Below are positions 40,628-49,277 of a stretch of 64,000 nt of DNA, one piece after another. The stretch is taken from positions 1 to 64,000 of the forward strand of contig NZ_JAFFJX010000008.1 in assembly GCF_016924755.1 (NCBI RefSeq), written 5' to 3'. A program made the position numbers and the translations under genes. Source of the stretch: Longitalea arenae. GTDB lineage: Bacteria > Bacteroidota > Bacteroidia > Chitinophagales > Chitinophagaceae. Each line of letters starts with the position of its first letter. Positions within the stretch are counted from its first letter, which is position 1. Under the pieces are notes generated by a model. It had not been told where the DNA came from and searched no databases. It worked only from the letters and a program-made list of their open reading frames with translations.

Positions 40628-41494
40628 ATGAAACTATTACCCGTCAAACTCTACCTGTTAAGCATGCTGATACCCGGCATTGTTAACGCGCAGACAGCTA
40701 ATGCTCATGTAAAGAACAATAAAAGCAAGGAGATACATATGAACACCATTCAACAGAACAAAGCAGTAGTACAAAAGATATTTGAACAGGCATTGAATAA
40801 GCGGAAATTCGATTTGCTGAAGGAGCTGGTGGCCGATGAATTTACAGGGTTGCAGGGGAAACAGGGAGCGGACGGCTTCGTAGCACCCTTGCTGCCGCTG
40901 ATCACCGCTTTTCCAGACATTCAATGGCAAATTGTTGAGTTGATTGCCGCTGACGACAAAGTTGTCATTCGCTGGAAATGGGACGGAACGCAAAAAGCAT
41001 CCTGGCTGGCGTTACCGGCAACCGGCAAAACAATAACAAACGAGGGAACAGGCGTGCTTACCTTACAGCATGGCAAAGTGATCAGCGCACAGGTACTTAC
41101 CGACCGCCTGGGTTTCCTGCAGGCATTGGATGTGCTACCACAGGACATTAATCTGCTGTTCAACAAAAAAGCGCATAATGGGCAGGTGAACTTTATAGAC
41201 AAGTTCTTTGTGCCGGCAGCTGCCATTCCGGAATTCCGGCAAAGAGTGAAAATAAACCGGGAGATGATCAAACAGTTGCCGGGTTTCATGGAAGATGCTG
41301 CCTATGAATACAAGGATGCTGATGGAAATTTAATTTGCGTAACAGTTGCTTTATGGCAAAGTCAGGAAGCCTTGAACAAAGCAAAGGAGGCGGTACAGGC
41401 CGCGTATAAAAAAGAAGGTTTCGATGCCCCTGCCATGTTTAAAAGGCTGGGCATTACTGCCGACCGTGGCGTATATGCGCAGGTGCAAGAGTAA
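40628..41494 (+). CDS. SnoaL-like cyclase plus ABM-type monooxygenase fusion, secreted
   Basis: About 288 aa from the ATG at 40628, with a signal peptide (MKLLPVKLYLLSMLIPG, cleaved near NAQ). Residues ~35-165 are a SnoaL-like domain (AVVQKIFEQALNKRKFDLL, ELIAADDKVVIRWKWDG). Residues ~185-285 form a dimeric alpha-beta barrel like antibiotic biosynthesis monooxygenases (PAAAIPEFRQRV, TVALWQSQEAL). An internal ATG at 40739 would give a cytoplasmic form starting exactly at the SnoaL domain. Substrate unknown. The fusion of the two folds behind an export signal is unusual. Confidence 0.75.
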   Translation: MKLLPVKLYLLSMLIPGIVNAQTANAHVKNNKSKEIHMNTIQQNKAVVQKIFEQALNKRKFDLLKELVADEFTGLQGKQGADGFVAPLLPLITAFPDIQWQIVELIAADDKVVIRWKWDGTQKASWLALPATGKTITNEGTGVLTLQHGKVISAQVLTDRLGFLQALDVLPQDINLLFNKKAHNGQVNFIDKFFVPAAAIPEFRQRVKINREMIKQLPGFMEDAAYEYKDADGNLICVTVALWQSQEALNKAKEAVQAAYKKEGFDAPAMFKRLGITADRGVYAQVQE

Positions 41495-41558
41495 GGCAAA
41501 GCAGTGAGTTAATCTATGCGAAGGCCATCCGTTCAGGCGGTGGCTTTTGCCTGTTTAC

Positions 41559-43103
41559 TCACAACGGTATATTCCCATGTTTTTTCTTTGGCAGCGCAGC
41601 CACTTTGTTTTCCAGCATGGCAAATGCCTTGATGAGTTTGGTGCGGGTAAACCTGGGTTCAATCACTTCATCCACAAAACCACGTTCAGCAGCCAGGTAA
41701 GGGGTTGCGAATTTCTCGGCATACTCGGCTTCTTTCTCGGCCAGCTTCTTTGCCGGATCAGCCGCTTCTGAAATCTCTTTTTTGAAAATGATTTCACTCG
41801 CGCCCTTGGCGCCCATGACTGCAATTTCTGCCGTAGGCCAGGCATAATTCATATCGGCGCCGATATGTTTTGAGTTCATTACATCATAAGCGCCGCCATA
41901 GGCTTTTCGCGTGATCACCGTAACCCGCGGCACCGTGGCTTCGCTGAATGCATACAACAACTTGGCCCCATTGGTAATAATGCCATGCCACTCCTGGTCG
42001 GTGCCGGGCAAAAAGCCCGGTACATCAACCAGCACCAGCAACGGAATATTAAAGCAATCGCAGAAGCGGGTGAACCGCGCTGCTTTTTTTGAACTGTCAA
42101 TATCGAGCACGCCCGCCAGGCTCATTGGTTGATTGGCCACAATACCAATGCTTCTGCCTGCCAGCCGCGCAAAACCGATCACAATATTAGTGGCATACTC
42201 GCTGTGGATCTCAAAAAAGGAAGCTTCATCACAAATGCCTTCGATCACCGCCCGCATGTCATAGGGCTGGTTAGCACTTTCCGGTACAATGGTTTCCAGC
42301 ACCGGCCTGGTTTCATCGCCCAATGTATACGGAACCCTGGGCGTAAGGTCTTCGCAGTTTTGCGGGATATAACTTAGCAGCTTTTTTACTTCAGCAATAC
42401 ATTCCACATCATTGGCGGCCGTAAGGTGGGTAACGCCTGATTTGGTAGAGTGGGCGGAAGCGCCACCCAATTCTTCCGGACTTACCTCTTCATTGGTAAC
42501 CGTCTTCACTACGTTTGGACCAGTTACAAACATATAACTGGTATTCTCTACCATCAATGTAAAATCGGTCATGGCCGGTGAATATACCGCACCTCCGGCA
42601 CAGGGGCCCATAATGGCGGAGATCTGGGGTATTACGCCCGATGCAAGCACATTGCGGTAAAAGATATCGGCATAACCGCCTAATGAACGTACACCCTCCT
42701 GGATGCGGGCGCCGCCGGAATCATTCAACCCGATCATAGGGGCGCCTGTTTTCATCGCCAGGTCCATTACCTTACAGATCTTTTCTGCATGCGTTTCTGA
42801 CAAGGCGCCGCCAAATACCGTGAAGTCCTGGGCAAACACATAAGCAAGCCGGCCATTGATAGTGCCATAACCGGTAATGACGCCATCGCCATAATACTGC
42901 TGGCTATCCATGCCGAAATCTTTGGTGCGGTGTAAGACCAGGGCGCCGATCTCTTCAAAAGAGCCGGGGTCCATTAAAAGAGTGATACGTTCGCGGGCAG
43001 TGAGTTTTCCTTTTTTATGCTGCGCTTCATTCCTGTGCACACCACCGCCAAGCTTTCCTTCTTCTATCTTTTGCTGTAATATCTCCGATTTGTTTTTTTT
43101 CAT
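41559..43103 (-). CDS. Acyl-CoA carboxylase carboxyltransferase subunit (beta)
   Basis: A 514-aa crotonase-fold carboxyltransferase, matching the propionyl-CoA/methylmalonyl carboxyltransferase family (usual 510-520 aa). Landmarks: [20 protein letters not shown] at the N-terminus, the oxyanion-hole glycines in [12 protein letters not shown] and [11 protein letters not shown]. It transfers CO2 from carboxybiotin to an acyl-CoA, most often propionyl- or acetyl-CoA. It is the last gene of a three-gene minus-strand operon, 18 bp after the biotin carboxylase. Together they encode a complete enzyme. Confidence 0.95.
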   Translation of the reverse strand: MKKNKSEILQQKIEEGKLGGGVHRNEAQHKKGKLTARERITLLMDPGSFEEIGALVLHRTKDFGMDSQQYYGDGVITGYGTINGRLAYVFAQDFTVFGGALSETHAEKICKVMDLAMKTGAPMIGLNDSGGARIQEGVRSLGGYADIFYRNVLASGVIPQISAIMGPCAGGAVYSPAMTDFTLMVENTSYMFVTGPNVVKTVTNEEVSPEELGGASAHSTKSGVTHLTAANDVECIAEVKKLLSYIPQNCEDLTPRVPYTLGDETRPVLETIVPESANQPYDMRAVIEGICDEASFFEIHSEYATNIVIGFARLAGRSIGIVANQPMSLAGVLDIDSSKKAARFTRFCDCFNIPLLVLVDVPGFLPGTDQEWHGIITNGAKLLYAFSEATVPRVTVITRKAYGGAYDVMNSKHIGADMNYAWPTAEIAVMGAKGASEIIFKKEISEAADPAKKLAEKEAEYAEKFATPYLAAERGFVDEVIEPRFTRTKLIKAFAMLENKVAALPKKKHGNIPL

Positions 43104-43121
43104 GCAGCGATCTTTTTCAAA

Positions 43122-44606
43122 TTATCGGTTAGCGTTACCATGGCGGTTGGTCCAGTTAGTAGGCACTGAGGCAACCGGTTTTACTTCTTTTTGTTTTTCG
43201 AGCCAGTACCGCAAGGCAACCAGTGCGGCCGCTTCAGCTTTGCTTTTTTGGCGGGCCAACAGCTTTTCCGGTGTGTAATATTTTTGAACGAATTGTGTAT
43301 CGAACCGGCCTGTTAAAAATGCGTCGTGTTCAAATACAAAGTTCCCGAAGGGCAACGTGGTTTGTACACCTTCTATCTGGTACTCGATAATGGCGTCCTT
43401 CATTTTCTGAATGGCCTCTTTTCGGTTACGTCCATGTGTTATCAATTTGGCGATCATGGGATCGTAGTATACCGGGATGGCCATTCCCTCTGTATAGCCA
43501 TCATCGACCCGTACGCCATCAAGCGCAGGCTTTTTATATTTGGTTAGCGTTCCGGTAGAAGGCAGGAAGTCATTGAGTGGATCTTCCGCATATACCCGCA
43601 ATTCCAGCGCATGGCCGTTCATGGGGATCTCTTCCTGTTTGTACCTGAGTTTTTCGCCGCGGGCAATATTTATCTGTTCTTCCACGAGGTCGATACCGGT
43701 GATCATTTCCGTGACCGGATGTTCAACCTGCAGCCGGGTATTCATTTCCAGAAAATAAAAGTTCTGCTGTTCATCGAGCAGGAACTCCACGGTGCCGGTA
43801 CTTCTGTAATTACAGGACCTGGCGACGAGAACAGCCGCTTCACCCATTTTCTGCCGTATTTCCGGGCTTAGAACAGAAGAAGGCGATTCCTCTATGATCT
43901 TCTGATGCCGGCGTTGTATGCTGCATTCGCGTTCGAATAAATGAACAGTATTGCCGTAATTGTCGGCCAGTACCTGTATCTCGATATGCCGGGGCGAAGC
44001 CACGTATTTTTCAATGAACACCGATCCATCGCCGAAGGATGACAGCGCTTCACTGGTAGCCCTTTCCATTTGCTCTTCCATTTCGCTTTCTTTGGCTGCT
44101 ATGCGCATGCCTTTTCCGCCCCCGCCCGCGGATGCCTTTATAAGGACGGGATAACCGATCTCAGCGGCAACCTTTTTAGCCAGGTCGATATTATCAACGG
44201 CCTTATCAATACCCGGCACCATGGGTATATTGTATTGTTTCACACATTCCTTGGCCGCGAGTTTTGAACCCATGATGCGCATGGCTTCGGGGCCCGGACC
44301 AATAAACGTGATACCAGCTTCTTCCACTTTTTTGGCAAAAGCTGCATTTTCACTCAGGAACCCATAACCCGGATGAATACCATCTACGCCAAGCTTTTTG
44401 GCAAATGCGATGATGGCATCGCCATTCAGGTACGACTGGCTGGAAGGCGCTGGTCCCAGGCAAACGGCTTCATGGGCATATAAAACATGAGGGGCATGCC
44501 GGTCGGCTTCTGAATAAACTGCCACAGATTGAATACCCATCCGGTGAATGGTTCGCATGATCCGCAGGGCAATTTCGCCACGGTTGGCAACTAATATTTT
44601 TTGCAT
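43122..44606 (-). CDS. Biotin carboxylase subunit of acyl-CoA carboxylase
   Basis: A 494-aa ATP-grasp enzyme that carboxylates biotin with bicarbonate and ATP. Landmarks: KILVANRGEIALRIMRT at the N-terminus, the glycine-rich ATP loop SAGGGGKGMRIA and EMNTRLQVEHPVTEM. It is about 45 aa longer than AccC (~450), with a C-terminal tail rich in lysine and glutamine that is common in the acyl-CoA carboxylase group. It lies 24 bp after the carrier gene and 18 bp before the carboxyltransferase, forming a compact operon. Confidence 0.95.
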   Translation of the reverse strand: MQKILVANRGEIALRIMRTIHRMGIQSVAVYSEADRHAPHVLYAHEAVCLGPAPSSQSYLNGDAIIAFAKKLGVDGIHPGYGFLSENAAFAKKVEEAGITFIGPGPEAMRIMGSKLAAKECVKQYNIPMVPGIDKAVDNIDLAKKVAAEIGYPVLIKASAGGGGKGMRIAAKESEMEEQMERATSEALSSFGDGSVFIEKYVASPRHIEIQVLADNYGNTVHLFERECSIQRRHQKIIEESPSSVLSPEIRQKMGEAAVLVARSCNYRSTGTVEFLLDEQQNFYFLEMNTRLQVEHPVTEMITGIDLVEEQINIARGEKLRYKQEEIPMNGHALELRVYAEDPLNDFLPSTGTLTKYKKPALDGVRVDDGYTEGMAIPVYYDPMIAKLITHGRNRKEAIQKMKDAIIEYQIEGVQTTLPFGNFVFEHDAFLTGRFDTQFVQKYYTPEKLLARQKSKAEAAALVALRYWLEKQKEVKPVASVPTNWTNRHGNANR

Positions 44607-44630
44607 CGCTGGAGGTTCTATTGATTTACA

Positions 44631-45128
44631 TTATTCCAATTCTACCAGTACCTGTCCTTTTTCAACTGCCTGTCCTGCCACTACTGCTACTTTTTTTATG
44701 GTTGCATCGGCGTGTATCAGAATACTGTTTTCCATTTTCATCGCTTCCAGTATCAGAATCCTGTCGCCTTCCCTTACCACCTGCCCATCGGTAACTGCTA
44801 TTTCCAGTACCAGGCCGGGCATGGGCGCTTTGATCTCTTTTACCTGTTTGCCCATGGCAGTGCCAAAACCCATTTGTTCAAGCTGCTGATCAAGTGCATC
44901 CTTTATGACCACTTCAAATGTTTCACCGCCGGTTTCAATGGAGAATGTTTTATTGAGCAGATCGGCTTTCAGCAGCCGTGCATTGACCGACTGATGACCG
45001 TTGAGCATATTGAATTCAGTGGGAGATATAGCAACCAGGTCAAGGCTTTCCAGCTCGGAGCGGGAGAAATGGAAAACGAACCCATTGACCAGTATCTTAA
45101 ACGTTTCGGTAGCGGGCATTAGCGGCAT
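44631..45128 (-). CDS. Biotin carboxyl carrier protein
   Basis: About 165 aa from the ATG at 45128 (45119 is an alternative). The C-terminal biotinyl domain holds the biotin-accepting lysine in EAMKMEN (K131). The N-terminal ~85 residues are a beta-rich region joined by a hinge containing IKAPMPGLV. It carries biotin between the carboxylase and transferase subunits encoded downstream, and as first gene it probably sets operon expression. The pattern BCCP-BC-CT on one strand fits a propionyl- or 3-methylcrotonyl-like carboxylase. Confidence 0.93.
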   Translation of the reverse strand: MPLMPATETFKILVNGFVFHFSRSELESLDLVAISPTEFNMLNGHQSVNARLLKADLLNKTFSIETGGETFEVVIKDALDQQLEQMGFGTAMGKQVKEIKAPMPGLVLEIAVTDGQVVREGDRILILEAMKMENSILIHADATIKKVAVVAGQAVEKGQVLVELE

Positions 45129-45240
45129 TTTGCTGTAATTTAAGCAATTGTGAAATGCCATAAAAACAAAAGCCTTCTGCCGGCATCAATGTATAGCCAC
45201 AAGGAAACGTTGCCGCCTAAACGTTGATGTTATCTGTTGA

Positions 45241-45840
45241 ATGTACAGAGATAGCTGCATTGGTTTTTTCAGAATAACTTGCAATGGAGCCGAAGCAGTA
45301 ATTGAGTGGATTGCGTATTTTTATCTGGTGAATAGTATAAATGTGTCTATATCACTGGCAACTCCCCAGGAGGCGGCGGCTATTGCAGAAGTGATCAGCC
45401 AGGCTGCACATGATCTTACGGTGAAACATGGCCAGGGGCACTGGAGTGCAGTGGCTACAGAAAAAGGTGTGTTAAATGGTATGAATAAAGCGAAAGTGCT
45501 GGTTGCACGGAATGGCGCTGAGGTGATCGGTACACTGCGGCTGACATCATCGAGGCCCTGGGTCATCGATCCCGCATACTTTACACCCGTTCAGCGCCCT
45601 GTGTACCTGGTTGATATGGCCGTTCGCCCGGCTTATCAGGGCCTGGGTGTGGGCAGGTCTTTGATTGAACAGGCAAAAGTATTATCCACTGCATTGGCAG
45701 GGGATGCTATAAGGCTGGATGCTTATGCAGGTGCGGCCGGCGCCGGCGGGTTTTACGAGAAATGCGGGTTCACTGACAGGGGACATGTCGTTTATAAAAC
45801 CGTCCCCCACATTTATTATGAATGGCTGATAAAGAAATGA
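45241..45840 (+). CDS. GNAT family N-acetyltransferase
   Basis: Up to 199 aa. The GNAT core is clear from residue ~36: LATPQEAAAIAEVISQAA, the acetyl-CoA loop VRPAYQGLGVGRSLIEQA and GAGGFYEKCGFTDRG. The first ~29 residues from the ATG at 45241 are unlike the family; GTG codons at 45328 or 45343 give a more usual N-terminus, so the true start is uncertain. Acetyl acceptor unknown. Divergent from the carboxylase operon and convergent with the receiver-domain gene. Confidence 0.85.
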   Translation: MYRDSCIGFFRITCNGAEAVIEWIAYFYLVNSINVSISLATPQEAAAIAEVISQAAHDLTVKHGQGHWSAVATEKGVLNGMNKAKVLVARNGAEVIGTLRLTSSRPWVIDPAYFTPVQRPVYLVDMAVRPAYQGLGVGRSLIEQAKVLSTALAGDAIRLDAYAGAAGAGGFYEKCGFTDRGHVVYKTVPHIYYEWLIKK

Positions 45841-45843
45841 ACA

Positions 45844-46224
45844 TTAAACAGCAGGAGGTAACACAGCGTATAATACCCTGTTAAATTCTTCTGAGGAAGC
45901 ATCTTTACAGAGATATCCGTCAGCGCCCAATTCGCGGGCTTTCTGCATATATGAACCGCCGTTTTGCATGGAGAAGAAAAGGATCTTGATGCCCGGCCAT
46001 TTCTTCTTTAACTGAACAGCGGTTTCAAATCCGTTCATAACAGGCATATTGATATCGAGCAGGCACAGATCAGGAGAATCAGTATCTTTTTCCAGTTTCT
46101 CGAGAAATTGTTGGCCGTTCTCAGCTTCCATAACAACGTCATACCCTAAACCGGTGAGCCGGTAATTTACGGCCTTACGCAATAAAGCATGATCGTCTAC
46201 TACAGCAATTGTTGGATTTTTCAT
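45844..46224 (-). CDS. Stand-alone response-regulator receiver domain
   Basis: A 126-aa protein made of one REC domain. All key residues are present: acidic pair D10/D11 in AVVDDH, phosphoacceptor D57 in LLDINMP, S85 and K107. It resembles the receiver of NarL/LuxR-type regulators but has no output domain; the stop comes directly after the fifth helix. Single-domain receivers act by protein contacts or as phosphate relays. No histidine kinase is nearby, so the partner is elsewhere. The stop lies 3 bp from the stop of the GNAT gene. Confidence 0.88.
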   Translation of the reverse strand: MKNPTIAVVDDHALLRKAVNYRLTGLGYDVVMEAENGQQFLEKLEKDTDSPDLCLLDINMPVMNGFETAVQLKKKWPGIKILFFSMQNGGSYMQKARELGADGYLCKDASSEEFNRVLYAVLPPAV

Positions 46225-46482
46225 AGATTCTTCATTAATATTTGGGGGTTTATCATTCAGCGAAAAATAAACCAGCTTAATAAAGAAAATTATTATGCCA
46301 GCTATTTAAGAACCGGTGGTTATAGGTAAAACAGCAAATGCCATTCTTATGCTTAAGAACAAATCACCTTTTCAGGGCAAAATGAATATAAACCAGGCAG
46401 GCTGGTAAATAATTGTACTTATGGTTGGGAAGAATCTTTAACTGCGGTGAGGGGCCGCCAGGAGCAATATCCGGAGCGCTAT

Positions 46483-46680
46483 TTAGGGGGTGGTTTGCTC
46501 AGTTTTATTTACGGTGACGGGGTATTTGCGGATCTCTGCGAGCAACCTTTTCACGTTTGTTCGTATGAGAATTAACTCATTACGCGGTGCGTTTTCCTGT
46601 AATGCTTTGATAAATTTCCCAACCTCTGCCATGTATTGCTTATGCAGGTGCATAAGGTAGTCCGATGTAAAATCTTTCAT
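46483..46680 (-). CDS. Small hypothetical protein
   Basis: A 65-aa acidic/basic helical protein starting at the ATG at 46680. It has no signal peptide or membrane segment. The sequence is predicted to form two long helices (SDYLMHLHKQYMAEVGKFI, then NELILIRTNVKRLLAEI). I do not recognise it. It stands alone, 258 bp upstream of the receiver-domain gene on the same strand, and could be part of the same regulatory unit. Confidence 0.55.
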   Translation of the reverse strand: MKDFTSDYLMHLHKQYMAEVGKFIKALQENAPRNELILIRTNVKRLLAEIRKYPVTVNKTEQTTP

Positions 46681-46686
46681 GTGCAC

Positions 46687-47063
46687 AAATTCGCGTGGTA
46701 CACAAGTTTTGTAACATATTACAATTCCTGTACCCTTGCAACGAACAGGAAATCATCCCTGTTAACGAAAAAAGCGGCTGAGGACCGCTTTTGAATTTTT
46801 TACGTATGAATTTGATAGTAAGTGTTTTGTTCATATTTATCGTACATGGTTATACTTAGGGCTTGAAAACCTTTAATTGTAGAACTGTAAGTCAACTGGG
46901 GAACATGCTCTACATCCCATTAACCATAGCGCCGTTCTGCAATGATAAACCGAACTGATCTTTCTCCCAGCTGCATATGTTCGGCTGTATGTGGCCGCGT
47001 TTAACCTTTCGCCAAAAGCAGGTAGGCGGCCATGTTAACTACAGCAGTTTTAATACAAGCTGT
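46687..47063. other. Gene-free stretch with one terminator-like hairpin
   Basis: About 375 bp without a convincing gene. It contains a hairpin AAAAGCGG (46770-46777) with CCGCTTTT (46785-46792). On the minus strand this is followed by six T residues, so it may end transcription coming from the pectinesterase operon. Nothing else recognisable. Confidence 0.5.
46768..46792 (-). terminator. Terminator-like hairpin downstream of the pectinesterase gene
   Basis: Eight-base-pair stem with a 7-nt loop and a T6 run on the minus strand. It lies about 270 nt beyond the pectinesterase stop, so assignment is tentative. Confidence 0.55.
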
Positions 47064-48086
47064 TTACTTCTTTACCGGCCATTCAAAGGACCTGGTGCCC
47101 TGTTCCTGGTACCATTTGGCATTTACCGGCAGTGCCGAACCTTCATTGCTGAATATGGTGCTTAGTGAATAATCAGCTGCCGCCTTATCAGTAAGCTGGT
47201 GGCTCCACTTCACCCGCTTGCTTATATCAGCACCCGGCCCGCTGTTCTTATATTCGCCATAGAAAGTCGTTTGTTCATTGCCCGGGTTGCCCCAGTTATT
47301 CCATCCTTGGGGTACAATATGTTTATCCATCGTGCAGCGCAGGAATACCGTTTTCGCATGCGCGCGCCAGGGCCGCCCCAGGTATACTTTGTTCACGCCA
47401 CTATCGGCCGTCAACTTACAATCTATAAACACATAGCCATATCGCTTGCCCTGCGTAGTGCTGGCCGCTGTTATGTATGAATTGGATTTGCTGCGGATCT
47501 CGCATTGCTGGAAAACGGCGGTGGCGGGACCGAAAATAAAATCGGTAGTGCCTTCGATATAACAGTTCACAAACAGCTGCCGGGCCGTTTCGCCGCCGGT
47601 GAATATAGTGTCCTGGTTACCGAGGAAGCGACAGTTCACAAAGATCGCCTGGTCGGCATCCACATACAGCGCTACAGCTTGTCCAACCGGTCCGGCGGAG
47701 TTGGAGAATGTGATATTTTCAGTGCGGAAGCGGTTGCCGCTGATGCGGGCGGTGTAAGAGGTGAAGGTGGTAAGTTTACCCCGGCCGGAATGATCATTGA
47801 ACACGATGATGGTCTTATCGACGCTTTCACCAATAAAAGTTACATCGGTATTTGTGGCGGGCAGTTCAATTTTCTCATTGTACACCCCATTTTTTATATA
47901 CAGCGTGATGGGCGCCAGCGGATACACCCGCATGGCGTCAATAGCGTCCTGGATGTATTTGTAATCGCCTGAACCGTCCTTTGCTACGGTAAAAACATAT
48001 TTATATTGTTGGGGATTGGCGGTTTGCGCCAGGCTGCCATTGATCCCTGCGGCCAGCAGGCTCAGGAAAAGAACAAACTGTTTCAT
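47064..48086 (-). CDS. Secreted pectinesterase (CE8)
   Basis: A 340-aa protein with a signal peptide ending near GSLAQ. Right-handed beta-helix with the CE8 motifs: GNQDTIFTGG, IEGTTDFIFGPATAVFQ with the catalytic aspartate, and LGRPWRAHAKTVFLRC. It removes methyl esters from pectin, exposing the chain to lyases or hydrolases. It starts 3 bp after the upstream esterase gene on the same strand, so both are translated from one message. No SusC/SusD or pectate lyase is adjacent. Confidence 0.93.
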   Translation of the reverse strand: MKQFVLFLSLLAAGINGSLAQTANPQQYKYVFTVAKDGSGDYKYIQDAIDAMRVYPLAPITLYIKNGVYNEKIELPATNTDVTFIGESVDKTIIVFNDHSGRGKLTTFTSYTARISGNRFRTENITFSNSAGPVGQAVALYVDADQAIFVNCRFLGNQDTIFTGGETARQLFVNCYIEGTTDFIFGPATAVFQQCEIRSKSNSYITAASTTQGKRYGYVFIDCKLTADSGVNKVYLGRPWRAHAKTVFLRCTMDKHIVPQGWNNWGNPGNEQTTFYGEYKNSGPGADISKRVKWSHQLTDKAAADYSLSTIFSNEGSALPVNAKWYQEQGTRSFEWPVKK

Positions 48087-48089
48087 GTG

Positions 48090-49109
48090 TTATTTAAATA
48101 CTTTTTTAAGGAAATCGTCAATATGATCTACAGTAGGCCCAAACCAGGGATGGAAGAGGCAAAAGGAATGGGGCGCGTTCTCAAAGCTTTTGACTTCAGA
48201 ATAGATCTTGTATTTATCAAGCACTTTTATAAAATCATCACGGCCGGCATGCATCCTCCCCACACTACTGTTGATGAACAGCGTCGGTGGTGTATGCGGG
48301 CCGACATGGGTGAGCGGGGAAGCTTCTTCCCATAATGCCAGACTATCGGCTCTTTTATAGCCGAACCAATAGGTGGCGGCCGAGATCTTTTTACTATCGT
48401 CGCCTTCGCCAGTCTCCGGATGTACAAAGGAAAGCGTTCCGTCAATATCTATAATAGCATGTACGGGGGCCGGTGCTGGCGGCACCTGTTCACCGGCAGA
48501 TCCCGGGCCTTCAAATTTCGGGTGACCAGCGGTAGTACCCAGAAAAGCGGCCAACTGGCCACCGGCCGAAAATCCCAATACAGCGATCTTACTGGTATCA
48601 ACCTGGTATTGATGGGCATGTTGCACTACCCAGCGCAAAGCCCGTTTAAGATCGTATATGGCTGCAGGATACAGCTCATGTGTCGACAAACTGTAATCAG
48701 GCGTGAAACAAACATAGCCCCGCGCTGCCAGGTGCTGGGCGAGCGGATGGTGCTGTTCAGGATTACCCGAACGCCAACCACCGCCATGAATGATCATAAT
48801 GGCCGGCTTTTTTCCGGTTGACCGGCCAGCCGGGTAGAAGGCGTCGATGTACAGGGCCATTTTGCCGCGTTCCGCGTACAGGAGATCTTTTTGGGAAGCT
48901 ATTTTTTTTGATTTGAGTGCTGGTACGATCCTGACCTCAGGATGTGTTTTGCGCGTATTAACAAAGGCACTCCAGGTTGTATACGAGGTATCCCGGCGGC
49001 CTGTTATTCCATTTACCGGCTGCGCCTGGCCATACACTATTGAAAAAAACAAGGAAAGTATTCCTGTGGCAAGGGAATACCAATAAGCGGCAAAGCAATT
49101 TCCGGCCAT
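48090..49109 (-). CDS. Alpha/beta hydrolase, carbohydrate esterase-like
   Basis: A 339-aa exported protein (signal peptide ~1-28). The oxyanion-hole motif IIHGGGWRSGN and nucleophile elbow VLGFSAGGQLAAF place it in the alpha/beta hydrolase-3/BD-FAE-like esterases. The likely charge-relay residues are the Asp near GRDD and His in APHSF. Enzymes of this type remove acetyl or feruloyl groups from plant polysaccharides. Being immediately upstream of the pectinesterase (3-bp gap), it probably deacetylates pectin (inference). Confidence 0.87.
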   Translation of the reverse strand: MAGNCFAAYWYSLATGILSLFFSIVYGQAQPVNGITGRRDTSYTTWSAFVNTRKTHPEVRIVPALKSKKIASQKDLLYAERGKMALYIDAFYPAGRSTGKKPAIMIIHGGGWRSGNPEQHHPLAQHLAARGYVCFTPDYSLSTHELYPAAIYDLKRALRWVVQHAHQYQVDTSKIAVLGFSAGGQLAAFLGTTAGHPKFEGPGSAGEQVPPAPAPVHAIIDIDGTLSFVHPETGEGDDSKKISAATYWFGYKRADSLALWEEASPLTHVGPHTPPTLFINSSVGRMHAGRDDFIKVLDKYKIYSEVKSFENAPHSFCLFHPWFGPTVDHIDDFLKKVFK

Positions 49110-49277
49110 TGAATAACTGTTTTAAACTAAGTGTAGTGCTACAAATGTAAAGGTTTGGCCATGTACGCGGGTTTGAAATATGTTCATAGAGGTATAAAAA
49201 TCCGTATTCCTTACTTTCCTGTAACTTGTACCGGTAACGTTAAGAAAAGCAGTACGCATCAAGCATTAAATATACAC

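Noticed and set aside
47064-49109. A full pectin polysaccharide-utilisation locus
   Set aside because: No SusC/SusD, lyase or regulator is adjacent; only two esterases are present.
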